Of a stretch of 64,000 bases of DNA, positions 16,126-23,811 are shown in pieces. The DNA comes from Streptomyces sp. NBC_00554. Lineage in GTDB: Bacteria > Actinomycetota > Actinomycetes > Streptomycetales > Streptomycetaceae. Positions within the stretch are counted from its first letter, which is position 1, and each line of letters starts with the position of its first letter. The stretch lies in contig NZ_CP107799.1 in NCBI RefSeq assembly GCF_041431135.1, forward strand, positions 3,720,001 through 3,784,000. The letters run 5' to 3'. The translations under genes were made by a program, and so were the position numbers. The notes under the pieces were generated by a model that had not been told where the DNA came from, made no database searches, and saw only the letters and a program-made list of their open reading frames with translations.

Positions 16126-17349
16126 GTGAACCGGTACCGCCCGCCGAGTACTGGAGCCGCCGCCGTGTCCTCGACCGTCCCCGACACCGCCCCCGGCAGA
16201 CACGTTCCGAGCACCCGGCCACGACCCCCGTCCGCCGCGCCGGCCTCCCCCGGTGTCCTGCGCCGGGCCGCGCCCGCACTCCTCGCCTATGTCGCCGTAC
16301 GGGCCGTGGGACTGCTGGTCCTCGCCGGCTGGGCGCACCGGCAGGGACACGGAGTCTGGCCGGTCCTGGCGACGCAGTGGGACGCCGACTGGTATCTGGG
16401 GATCGCCGGCCACGGGTACGCGCGGGAGCTGGGCACGGCGTTCGACGCGAACAATCTCGCGTTCTTCCCGCTCTACCCCGTCCTCGTCAGGGCGGTCGCG
16501 GCGCTCACGCCCGGCAGCCCGGCAGGCGCCGGCCTCGGGATCGCCGTCGTCGCCTCCCTAGTCGCCGCTTGGGGAGTCTTCGCGGTCGGTGACCGGTTGC
16601 ACGGTCAGCGGGTCGGCGTCCTGCTCACCGTCCTGTGGGCCGCGCTGCCGGTCGGGCTCGTGCAGTGGATGGGCTACACCGAGTCCCTGTTCACGGCTTT
16701 CGCCGCCTGGTCGTTGTACGCGGTGCTCAGCGGCCGCTGGCTGTGGGCGGGGGCGCTGGCCGCGCTCGCGGGGCTGACCCGGCCGACCGGTGTCGCCGTC
16801 GCGGCCGCGGTGACCGTCACGGCCCTGCTCTCCCTGCGCCGCCGCTTCGACGCCCGCGTCCTCGCGGCCGCCGTCCTCGCTCCGCTCGGGTGGCTCGCGT
16901 ACGTCGGCTGGGTGGGCCTGCGGCTCGGCCGCTGGGACGGCTACTTCGCCGTACAGCGGCTGTGGCACAACGAGTTCGACGGCGGCCTGGCGACGCTGCG
17001 GCGGATGCGCGAGTACCTGATGTACGACTCGACCCCCGAGCTGTTCCTGCTGATGGTGACCGCCACGCTGATCGCCTCGGTGCTGCTGTTCGCGCTGTCG
17101 GCGTGGGACCGGCAACCGCTGCCGCTGCTGTTGTTCACAGGACTGCTGCTGGTGATCGTGCTGGGCAGCGGCGGCGTCTACTTCCCCCGCGCCCGCTTCC
17201 TGCTGCCGGCCTTCCCGCTGCTGCTCCCCGCCGCGCTGCACCTGGCCCGCGCCTCCCTCCGCTTCCGCGTGCTCGCGCTGGCGGCGGCGGTCCTCGGGGC
17301 GGCGTACTTCGGTGCCTATATGGCTCTCGTGTGGCCGAGCGCCCCCTGA
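16126..17349 (+). CDS. Polytopic membrane glycosyltransferase-like protein (GT-C / PIG-V type)
   Basis: 407 aa with roughly eight to ten hydrophobic helices. The first extracytoplasmic loop reads QWDADWYLGIAGHGY, with the acidic/aromatic motif typical of lipid-linked GT-C mannosyltransferases. NLAFFPLYP and WMGYTESLFTAF further match the PIG-V-like group. Such enzymes use polyprenyl-phosphate sugars at the outer membrane face; the acceptor is unknown. The GTG at 16126 is given; a GTG at 16165 with GGAG eight bases upstream is an equally good start. Convergent with the lytic transglycosylase gene. Confidence 0.75.
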   Translation: MNRYRPPSTGAAAVSSTVPDTAPGRHVPSTRPRPPSAAPASPGVLRRAAPALLAYVAVRAVGLLVLAGWAHRQGHGVWPVLATQWDADWYLGIAGHGYARELGTAFDANNLAFFPLYPVLVRAVAALTPGSPAGAGLGIAVVASLVAAWGVFAVGDRLHGQRVGVLLTVLWAALPVGLVQWMGYTESLFTAFAAWSLYAVLSGRWLWAGALAALAGLTRPTGVAVAAAVTVTALLSLRRRFDARVLAAAVLAPLGWLAYVGWVGLRLGRWDGYFAVQRLWHNEFDGGLATLRRMREYLMYDSTPELFLLMVTATLIASVLLFALSAWDRQPLPLLLFTGLLLVIVLGSGGVYFPRARFLLPAFPLLLPAALHLARASLRFRVLALAAAVLGAAYFGAYMALVWPSAP

Positions 17350-17424
17350 TTCACGGGGAGTTGGGCTGTCGCATGCTCCTCGGCTGCCTGCTCCGCTCCC
17401 GTGCGTCCCACGCTGGAAGGGAGT

Positions 17425-17563
17425 GCGGATGCGGTCCTCCCCCCCTTTGGACGCATCCGCCCACCGGGTGTCCCGCGCCCCCTTTCACCAGAAATGCGGG
17501 ACGCCAGGCAAGGGCCGGACACGGGGTTCGGAGCGCCCCCCAGGCAACTGAACCCCGTGTCGG
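17425..17563. terminator. Two hairpins in a convergent intergenic region
   Basis: GCGGATGCG/CGCATCCGC (17425-17460) and CCGGACACGGGGTTC/GAACCCCGTGTCGG (17515-17563) form strong stems between the converging membrane glycosyltransferase and lytic transglycosylase genes. Together they would terminate both transcripts. Nothing else is recognised in 17350-17583. Confidence 0.7.
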
Positions 17564-17583
17564 TTCGCCCGCGTAGCGCGCGG

Positions 17584-18861
17584 TCAGCCCGTGGGTGTGC
17601 CGGTCGGGGTGGGCTCGGGGGTCTCCGTGGGTGTGAGGGTCGCCGATTCGCTCGGGCTCGCAGGGGTTTCGGTCGACGGCTCGGCGGCCGGGGCGGTCCC
17701 CGAAGGCGAAGGTACGGGGTCGGCGCCGCTGTCGGGGGAGGGGGATGTGGAGGTCTCGGTGGGGGTCGGGACGGGGGGTTCGGTTTCGGCCGGGGGTTCG
17801 CTGGGGGTCGAGGTCGGGGTGGGGCTCGTACTCGCGGACGGGGACGGGGACGGGGACGCCGGCCGGGTGGGTGTGGCGGGCGCGGGCGCGGGGCTGCCGT
17901 CGGGGGCGTCGTCGCCGCCTCCCGCCTCGCGCACCGGCTCCGTGGCCGGGGTGTCGCTGCCCGCCCCCGGGCTGTGTGGGGCGACCGCCGTGCCGTCGGG
18001 GACGGTGTGCACTCCGCGGAGGTAGAACTCCATCCAGCCGAGGACGAGGTTGAGGTAGTCGCGCGAGTAGTTGTAGCTGAGGATCGCCCGCTCCAGGCCC
18101 GCCGCGGTGCCCAGGTCGCGCTCTCCGGCGCACAGGTAGTGGCCTGCGGCCAGGGCGGCGTCGTGGATGTTGTTGGGGTTCGAGATGCCGTCACCGTTGC
18201 CGTCCGCGCCCCAGGTCTTCCAGGTGGTCGGCAGGAACTGCATGGGGCCCACGGCCCGGTCGTACACCGCGTCGCCGTCCCAGGTGCCGCCCTCGCTGTC
18301 GAGGATCAGCGCGAAGCCGTTGCCGTCGAGGGCGGGTCCGGTGATCCGGGTGAGGGTGTCGCCGTTGGCGGCGACGGCGCCGCCGCTTGCGTGCCCCGAC
18401 TCGACCTTGCCGATCGCGGCGAGCAGCTCCCACGGCAGGGCGCAGCCCGGGTCGGTGCGCCCGACGGCTGCCGCGGCCCGCTGGTAGGCGGCGAACACGC
18501 TCGCCGGCAGACCGGCCTCGGCCGTGGCCCGCTGTACCGAGGGCTTCGCAGCCTCCTCGCCCCACAGCCTCTCGGCGCCCGACACGCCGTCCAGGGGCGG
18601 CAGTTCGACGTGGTAGGAGTCGTCGCCCTGTGAGGGAACGTCCGGCAGCGGGGCGTCGGGCGCCACGAATCCCCCGGGGACGCGCACGCCGTCGCCCTCC
18701 GGGGCCCGGGCGGCACCGACGGTCCCCGGCGCCTGGGAACCGGCGGTGAGCAGAGCCGCGGCAACCGTGGCGAAGGTGGCGACGGCAGCACCGCGCAGGC
18801 CACGCCGGGTGCGCAGTCCTGCGCTCACGCGGCGGAAGGGTCTGGTGAGCGGACGGGGCAT
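17584..18861 (-). CDS. Secreted lytic murein transglycosylase with Pro/Ser/Thr-rich tail
   Basis: 425 aa. A twin-Arg-containing basic N-terminus and hydrophobic stretch (GAAVATFATVAAALLTAG) form a signal peptide. The SLT/MltB-like domain spans about 125-275: catalytic Glu in LAAIGKVESGH, AVGPMQFLPTTWKTWG, NIHDAALAAGHYLC and ILSYNYSRDYLNLVLG. The enzyme cleaves peptidoglycan with 1,6-anhydro product formation. Residues from about 290 to the end are low-complexity Pro/Ser/Thr/Glu, likely a wall-associated spacer. AGGAG precedes the ATG. It lies just downstream of the Pst-type operon on the same strand. Confidence 0.88.
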   Translation of the reverse strand: MPRPLTRPFRRVSAGLRTRRGLRGAAVATFATVAAALLTAGSQAPGTVGAARAPEGDGVRVPGGFVAPDAPLPDVPSQGDDSYHVELPPLDGVSGAERLWGEEAAKPSVQRATAEAGLPASVFAAYQRAAAAVGRTDPGCALPWELLAAIGKVESGHASGGAVAANGDTLTRITGPALDGNGFALILDSEGGTWDGDAVYDRAVGPMQFLPTTWKTWGADGNGDGISNPNNIHDAALAAGHYLCAGERDLGTAAGLERAILSYNYSRDYLNLVLGWMEFYLRGVHTVPDGTAVAPHSPGAGSDTPATEPVREAGGGDDAPDGSPAPAPATPTRPASPSPSPSASTSPTPTSTPSEPPAETEPPVPTPTETSTSPSPDSGADPVPSPSGTAPAAEPSTETPASPSESATLTPTETPEPTPTGTPTG

Positions 18862-19048
18862 GAGGAGACTCCTGCCGGTCGGGACTTCGGTGGCACACGG
18901 GGCCTGAGTTGTCTGTTCCGGTTACCGCGCCAGACGCTAGGCAGCGGGCGGCCGCGGCGGGGCGCCTGGCCGACTCCTAGGGGCTAAGGGGAGATGAACT
19001 TGCCGGGGTGCGCGGCGAGTTGGGCGGGCTCCGCGATGGTCACCCCCC

Positions 19049-19945
19049 TTATCCGAAGCGGCCGTTCACGTAGTCCGTGGTGCGCGGGTCCTGCGGGTTG
19101 TTGAACATCGCATCCGTGGTGCCGTGTTCGACGATGAGGCCGGGGGTGCCCTGCTCGGCGAGGAAGAAGGCGCACTGGTCGGAGACGCGGGCCGCCTGCT
19201 GCATGTTGTGGGTGACGATCACGATGGTGACCTCTTCGGACAGTTCGTGGATGGTCTCCTCGATGCGTCGCGTCGACGTCGGGTCAAGGGCCGAGCACGG
19301 CTCGTCCATGAGCAGGACCCGCGGTCGTACGGCCAGCGAGCGCGCGATGCACAGGCGCTGCTGCTGGCCGCCGGAGAGCGCGCCGCCGGGCTGCCGGAGA
19401 CGGTCGCGGACCTCCTTCCACAGGCCCGCTTTGGTCAGGCATTCCTCGACGAGCGCGTCCTTGCCGTCGCGGTCGGCCTTGATGCCGCCCAGCTTCAGGC
19501 CGGCGGTGACGTTGTCGTAGATCGACATCGCGGGGAAGGGGTTGGGCTTCTGGAAGACCATGCCGATCTGGCGGCGGGCGTGGGTGATGCGGCGTCCGCG
19601 GTCGTAGATGTCCTCGCCGTCGAGCAGCACCCGGCCCGCGAGGGAGGCGGAGCCGACCAGCTCGTGCATGCGGTTGAGGATCCGCAGGAACGTGGACTTG
19701 CCGCAGCCGGACGGGCCGATGAGCGCGGTGACCTTGCGGGCCGGCATGGTGAGCGAGACGCGCTCCAGGACCTTGTGGTCGCCGAACCAGGCCGAGATGG
19801 CGTCGGCCTCGAGGGTGGCCGGATCACTCGGCCCGGTGGCGGCGCCGGGCTTACCCGGCTTGATGGCCGTCATCCTCCTCGTCGGGTCGAGGATCTCGTC
19901 GACGAGTATCTCGGTCGTGTCGGTCGTGTCAGTGGTGTCGGACAT
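19049..19945 (-). CDS. pstB: Phosphate-type ABC transporter ATP-binding protein
   Basis: 298 aa from the ATG of MSDTTDTTD. Walker A GPSGCGKST, the PstB-type Q-loop IGMVFQKPNPFPAMSIYDNV, signature LSGGQQQRLCIARSLA, Walker B VLLMDEPCSALDP and switch His in VIVTHNMQQAARVSD are all intact. The N-terminal 45 residues are a Thr/Asp-rich extension not needed for function. It is the last gene of the eight-gene minus-strand operon and should energise PstC and PstA. True phosphate specificity is inferred from the PstB-like motifs only. Confidence 0.92.
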   Translation of the reverse strand: MSDTTDTTDTTEILVDEILDPTRRMTAIKPGKPGAATGPSDPATLEADAISAWFGDHKVLERVSLTMPARKVTALIGPSGCGKSTFLRILNRMHELVGSASLAGRVLLDGEDIYDRGRRITHARRQIGMVFQKPNPFPAMSIYDNVTAGLKLGGIKADRDGKDALVEECLTKAGLWKEVRDRLRQPGGALSGGQQQRLCIARSLAVRPRVLLMDEPCSALDPTSTRRIEETIHELSEEVTIVIVTHNMQQAARVSDQCAFFLAEQGTPGLIVEHGTTDAMFNNPQDPRTTDYVNGRFG

Positions 19946-19967
19946 GATGGGCTGAACTCCTCGTCGG

Positions 19968-20909
19968 TCAGAGCAGGTTGGGCAGCAGGCGGGCGGCGGC
20001 ACCGGAGACGGCGAGACCGAGGGCGGCCAGTACGGGTACGCCGACGATCCAGGTCTGCCAGCGGCCCCACGCCCGGTGGGCGGCCATGGTGAGCAGGGCG
20101 GCGAGAAGCAGCGCCTGTGACCACAGGAAGACGGAGAGCCAGGCGGCGCTCTCGCTGCCCAGGGCCTGTTCGGACTCGTCGATCCAGCCCGTGGCCAGCG
20201 GGCGCGGCGGGCTGGGCTGCACGTCGCTCGTCAGGGTCGCGTCGACGCGGATCAGGCCGGACGGGGTGTAGGGCCCGCCGTCGGCGGTGATGAGCGTGAG
20301 CCGGCCCTCGCCCTCCTTGAGGGCGGGCGGCAGCGGGTCGCCCTCGCGGCGGACGGCCAAGACTTCGTAGGTGGCGGTGCCCTGACCGGTCGTCACCCGG
20401 ATCTCGGTGCCCGGGGGCAGCTGGTGCAGGTCGTTGAACGGGCTGCCGTACCCCCACTGGCGGCCCATGATCACGCTGGTGCCGGCCTGTCCCGGCAGCG
20501 GGGTGTCCCGGCGGTGGCCGGGGCCCGACATCAGCACGCCGGAGGTGGTGCTCTCCCCGACGACCTCCTTCAGGCCCAGCGCCGGGATGCGCAGCAGCGC
20601 GACGGGAGCGCCCGGCTCAAGGAGCTTGCCGTCGTACGTCTGCTGGCCCACCGGGGCGATACCGAGGGCGAGTTGACGGCGCAGCTCGTCGTACGCCGTC
20701 TGCTGGTCGCGGCTGTGCTGGAGGTGGCCCACGATCGTGAGGTTGGCGGCGAAGCCGAGCAGCAGGGCGGCGAGCAGGCACAGCGCGGCCCCGGCGAACG
20801 CGATGCCGACGCGCTCCGCCCGGGGCGGCCGGGAGGCGGGCCCGGGCTCTGGTGAAGGCGCCGACGCCGGCGGTGCCACGGCCGGCGGGGGCGGGGACAG
20901 CACGGTCAC
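19968..20909 (-). CDS. Sortase-fold membrane protein lacking the catalytic His and Cys
   Basis: 313 aa. One N-terminal membrane helix (about 35-57), an extracytoplasmic sortase-like barrel (about 95-225), then two C-terminal helices (about 255-275 and 288-308), which is unusual for sortases. The fold is recognisable from LLRIPALGLKEVV, LPGQAGTSVIMGRQWGYGSPF, LPPGTEIRV and LTLITADGG. At the sites where active enzymes have AGHR and TLxTC, this protein has MGRQ and TLITA, so both the catalytic His and Cys are replaced. It is predicted inactive and may act as a scaffold or binding protein. GTG start with AGGAG. The neighbouring LAxTG protein makes the link to sortase biology pointed. Confidence 0.8.
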   Translation of the reverse strand: MTVLSPPPPAVAPPASAPSPEPGPASRPPRAERVGIAFAGAALCLLAALLLGFAANLTIVGHLQHSRDQQTAYDELRRQLALGIAPVGQQTYDGKLLEPGAPVALLRIPALGLKEVVGESTTSGVLMSGPGHRRDTPLPGQAGTSVIMGRQWGYGSPFNDLHQLPPGTEIRVTTGQGTATYEVLAVRREGDPLPPALKEGEGRLTLITADGGPYTPSGLIRVDATLTSDVQPSPPRPLATGWIDESEQALGSESAAWLSVFLWSQALLLAALLTMAAHRAWGRWQTWIVGVPVLAALGLAVSGAAARLLPNLL

Positions 20910-20998
20910 GGGGAGCGCTCCTGTGGAGAGGTGTGGAGTGGAGAAATGGAGGCGCGGGCGGCGGGGCTGGGGACCCGCCGCCCGTACTCCGCGGGCCG

Positions 20999-22474
20999 TT
21001 ACGGGCGCGGGTCGCCGAAGTTCAGCAGCCCGTTGCGGCGGCCGAACCGTACGAAGACGAAGCCGGCCGTGACGAGGACGACGGCGCCGATGCCGGAGAA
21101 CAGTGCGATCTGGCTACCGGTGGAGGCGAGGCCGCCGGTCGGCGAGGTGCCGCCGGTGGTGGAGTCTCCGCCGGTCGTGCTGCCGCCGTCGGTGGTGCCG
21201 GACGTGGTGCCGCCGTCAGTGGTGCCGGACGTGTCGCCCGTCGGGTCGGCGGTCGGGTCATCGGTCGGGTCGTCCGTCGGGTCGTCGCTGGGGTCGCCCG
21301 AAGGGTCGTCGCTCGGCGACGGGGACTCGGAGGACGGTTCGGCCACGGTGAACGACACCGCGTTGACCGTCGCGCCGTTCAGATACGTGCAGGACGGCGT
21401 CCAGGTCCACGAGGCGGTGCCGGCGACCATGTCCTCCGGAACGGTGAGGGAGTTCCAGGTCACCACTCCGTCGGCGTCTGCGGTGGCGCTGGGGAACGAG
21501 TCCTCGCGGTTGACCAGGGACATCGAGTGAGCAGCGCCCGCCTCGCAGCCCCGGACGATGACCTTCACCTTCTGACCGCGCTCCAGTTCCGGTCCGGGAG
21601 TTCCGGTCAGTCGCTTACCGTCCTCGTCCTGGATCTCGACTGCCGGCTCGGACACGGTCACCCGCACTGGCTCGGATTCGGAGGAGCCCCACTCGGCGGC
21701 GTTCGCCGGAGTGAACCGGGCGACGAGGTCGTGGTAGCCCTTCGCAAGCGTCGACGTCGTCAACTCGGCCTTCCCGTTGGCGACGGTGACCGGGCCCGTG
21801 CCCAGCGTTGTCGCGCCGTCCAGGAAGGTCACGGTGCCGGTGGCCTCCGACGGCGTGACCGTCGCGGTGAGCTTCACGTCCTTGCCGGGCTCGGGCTCAT
21901 TGAGGCTGGTCGTCAACGCGACCGTGGTGGTCTCCGCGCCCTCTCCGACCACCCAGTTGTCGCCGGTGACGGTGATCTTCTGGGACCAGTGGTCGCTCGG
22001 CAGCCCGTACTGGTCGGGGGGCTGGAGGGCGAACTGGTCCACGCACTGCAGGCGCAGCTCGTACGTCCCGTCGCCCGTGATCTGGTCGGACAGGCCGCGT
22101 ACCTCCATCCCCGGGTTGTCCGCCGCGGCCAGCGAAACCGTCGAGGTCGCTTCGGTGTAGGGCGCGCTGTTGGTGATCCCCCACAGCGCGACCCCCGCGG
22201 GGGAACCCTCCTTGACCACGTAGAGGTTGAGGACGCTGTTGAAGTTGAGGGGGTCGAGGGTGATGTCCGGGCAGGCACCGGGGATCTCTATGGAGCCGGC
22301 GATGGGCTGCGGATCGCTCAACTTGCCACTGCTGGGCGTCATGGTGAACGTCCCGACGTCCGCCGCCCGGGCAGGCTGGGACTGGGCGGCCACCAGGGCC
22401 ACCACGCCCATGGCCAGCACGGCACAGGCCGCCATGATGGCGGCCACTCTTCGGAATGGGTGAAGCACTCTCAT
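20999..22474 (-). CDS. Secreted Ig-like surface protein with LAxTG sortase signal
   Basis: 491 aa. A signal peptide (about 1-37, ending ARA) is followed by a Cys-containing N-terminal domain and a bacterial Ig-like domain (about 170-260: VALTTSLNEPEPGKDVKLTA...). A second beta-rich domain and a long Ser/Thr/Asp/Gly repeat linker follow; the linker includes tandem DDPT units. The end is a classical wall-sorting signal: LASTG, a hydrophobic helix and a basic tail. LAxTG is the motif used by class E sortases of Streptomyces. It lies in the Pst-type operon between the third binding protein and the pseudosortase, so it may organise the transporter at the wall. Confidence 0.85.
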   Translation of the reverse strand: MRVLHPFRRVAAIMAACAVLAMGVVALVAAQSQPARAADVGTFTMTPSSGKLSDPQPIAGSIEIPGACPDITLDPLNFNSVLNLYVVKEGSPAGVALWGITNSAPYTEATSTVSLAAADNPGMEVRGLSDQITGDGTYELRLQCVDQFALQPPDQYGLPSDHWSQKITVTGDNWVVGEGAETTTVALTTSLNEPEPGKDVKLTATVTPSEATGTVTFLDGATTLGTGPVTVANGKAELTTSTLAKGYHDLVARFTPANAAEWGSSESEPVRVTVSEPAVEIQDEDGKRLTGTPGPELERGQKVKVIVRGCEAGAAHSMSLVNREDSFPSATADADGVVTWNSLTVPEDMVAGTASWTWTPSCTYLNGATVNAVSFTVAEPSSESPSPSDDPSGDPSDDPTDDPTDDPTADPTGDTSGTTDGGTTSGTTDGGSTTGGDSTTGGTSPTGGLASTGSQIALFSGIGAVVLVTAGFVFVRFGRRNGLLNFGDPRP

Positions 22475-22583
22475 TGCGGTTGCCCCCGGGGGACGGTAGT
22501 CGGACGGATCGATGGACAGCGCGGGTGGCCGGGCACCTGGGAGGTGCCCGGCCGTCACGCGGAGGTCAAATGGCGGTCAACGG

Positions 22584-23642
22584 TTACGAGTTGCCCTTGA
22601 AGCTGGTCGCGTCACCGCAGTTGGTGGCCGCGTTGCCGTCCGCGGCGAGGTCGCCGAAGCCGTAGTTCTTGATGACGTCGATGCTCGCGGCCGAGCAGAC
22701 GTCCGAGCCGGAGCCGACGAAGGCCTCCGCGATCGCCGCGTCGGTGAGCCGGCCGGTCGAGACGACGTTGTAGACCTCACGGGCCGCCGGGAAGGTGGCG
22801 TTGAGGGCGGTGGCGGTGCCCGTGCCGGTGGTCGGGGCCACGCCGTTGATGCTGCGCACCCACGCCAGACCGCGACGGTTCGGGACGTCCGGGAGGCTCT
22901 TGCCCTGAGCGATCCACTGCGCGATCGAGTACGGCATGATCTGGTCGTTGGCGGTCAGCGCGGTGCCGTCGTGCTCCTGGGGAGCAGACGCGAGGCCCTC
23001 GTTGACGCACGTGCCGGGCACGATCGGCGTGCCGGGCACGTCGCTCAGGTACTGCAGCCAGAACGACCGGGTGCCCGAGCCGGCCTGCGGCAGCAGCGGC
23101 TTGATGCCCGCCGGCCGGTCGGCCGCACAGGTGTAGAGCTTGATCAGGTCGGCCCGCGTCAGGTTCGTCGGCACCGTGCTGCCCAGGCGGGAAGCGTAGG
23201 TGACGGCGTCCTTGGCGAACGGGATGAAGGTGAGCTTGGTACCGGCGGTCGCCACGCCGCGCGAGGAACGGGCGAAGTCGACACAGTCGGGCGAAGCCGG
23301 GTTGTCGATCTCGGCGATCAGCTTGTTGATGCCGTTCGAGGAGCCGTTCACGGTCGAGCGGGCGAAGGTGCAGCCCGTCTTGGTGGTGATGTTGTCGGCG
23401 GTGCCGGACGGCGGGATGGCGTCCCACGACGCGAGAATCTTGGCGCCGCTGGAGTTCACGACGGTGGTGCCGTTGGCGAGGCCGTTCAAGACGTACTGCG
23501 TGGTGTCCGAGCCGACACCCGCCAGGATGCGCGTGTCGGTGGCCGGGTTCGGGTCGGCGGAAGCGGGGACGGCCAGGATTCCGAGGCCGAGAGCCGCGGT
23601 ACCGAGAACAGCACCGGCCTTGACGCGAGACTTGACGTTCAC
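22584..23642 (-). CDS. Secreted PstS-like substrate-binding protein without membrane anchor
   Basis: 352 aa from the GTG of (V)NVKSRVKAG, with GAGGAG seven bases upstream. A clean signal peptide ends at VPASA before DPNP. The mature part has PstS-like features: GVGSDTTQYVLNGL at the start, DFARSSRG, FIPFAKDAVTYASR and AGSGTRSFWLQYLSD, resembling phosphate-loop regions of periplasmic phosphate-binding proteins but divergent. There is no lipobox and no C-terminal helix, so it would be released or held by partners. It is the third binding-protein gene of this operon. The ligand is uncertain. Confidence 0.8.
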   Translation of the reverse strand: MNVKSRVKAGAVLGTAALGLGILAVPASADPNPATDTRILAGVGSDTTQYVLNGLANGTTVVNSSGAKILASWDAIPPSGTADNITTKTGCTFARSTVNGSSNGINKLIAEIDNPASPDCVDFARSSRGVATAGTKLTFIPFAKDAVTYASRLGSTVPTNLTRADLIKLYTCAADRPAGIKPLLPQAGSGTRSFWLQYLSDVPGTPIVPGTCVNEGLASAPQEHDGTALTANDQIMPYSIAQWIAQGKSLPDVPNRRGLAWVRSINGVAPTTGTGTATALNATFPAAREVYNVVSTGRLTDAAIAEAFVGSGSDVCSAASIDVIKNYGFGDLAADGNAATNCGDATSFKGNS

Positions 23643-23811
23643 TTCTGAACTCCTCGTTTTCGGAACTTCGAAGACTGGACGTTCAAGATGAATCCGGATT
23701 TTCGTGCTGCCGACCCGTCGATCGGCCACCGCATACAATTCCAGCATTCCGAGCGATGGCCAACCAATTCCCAACGAGGGAAAGGTTACGAGAAGGCTTC
23801 CTAGGTGTCTC

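Noticed and set aside
13496..16279. A 927-codon open frame on the minus strand across the phosphorylase and mutase genes
   Set aside because: It runs antisense to two genes with complete family motifs, crosses the intergenic repeat, and has the Gly/Arg/Val/His composition typical of a complementary-strand frame in high-GC DNA.
18862..19048. A c-di-AMP riboswitch or other RNA element before the lytic transglycosylase gene
   Set aside because: I looked because such riboswitches precede wall hydrolase genes in Streptomyces, but the short leader shows no recognisable conserved core.
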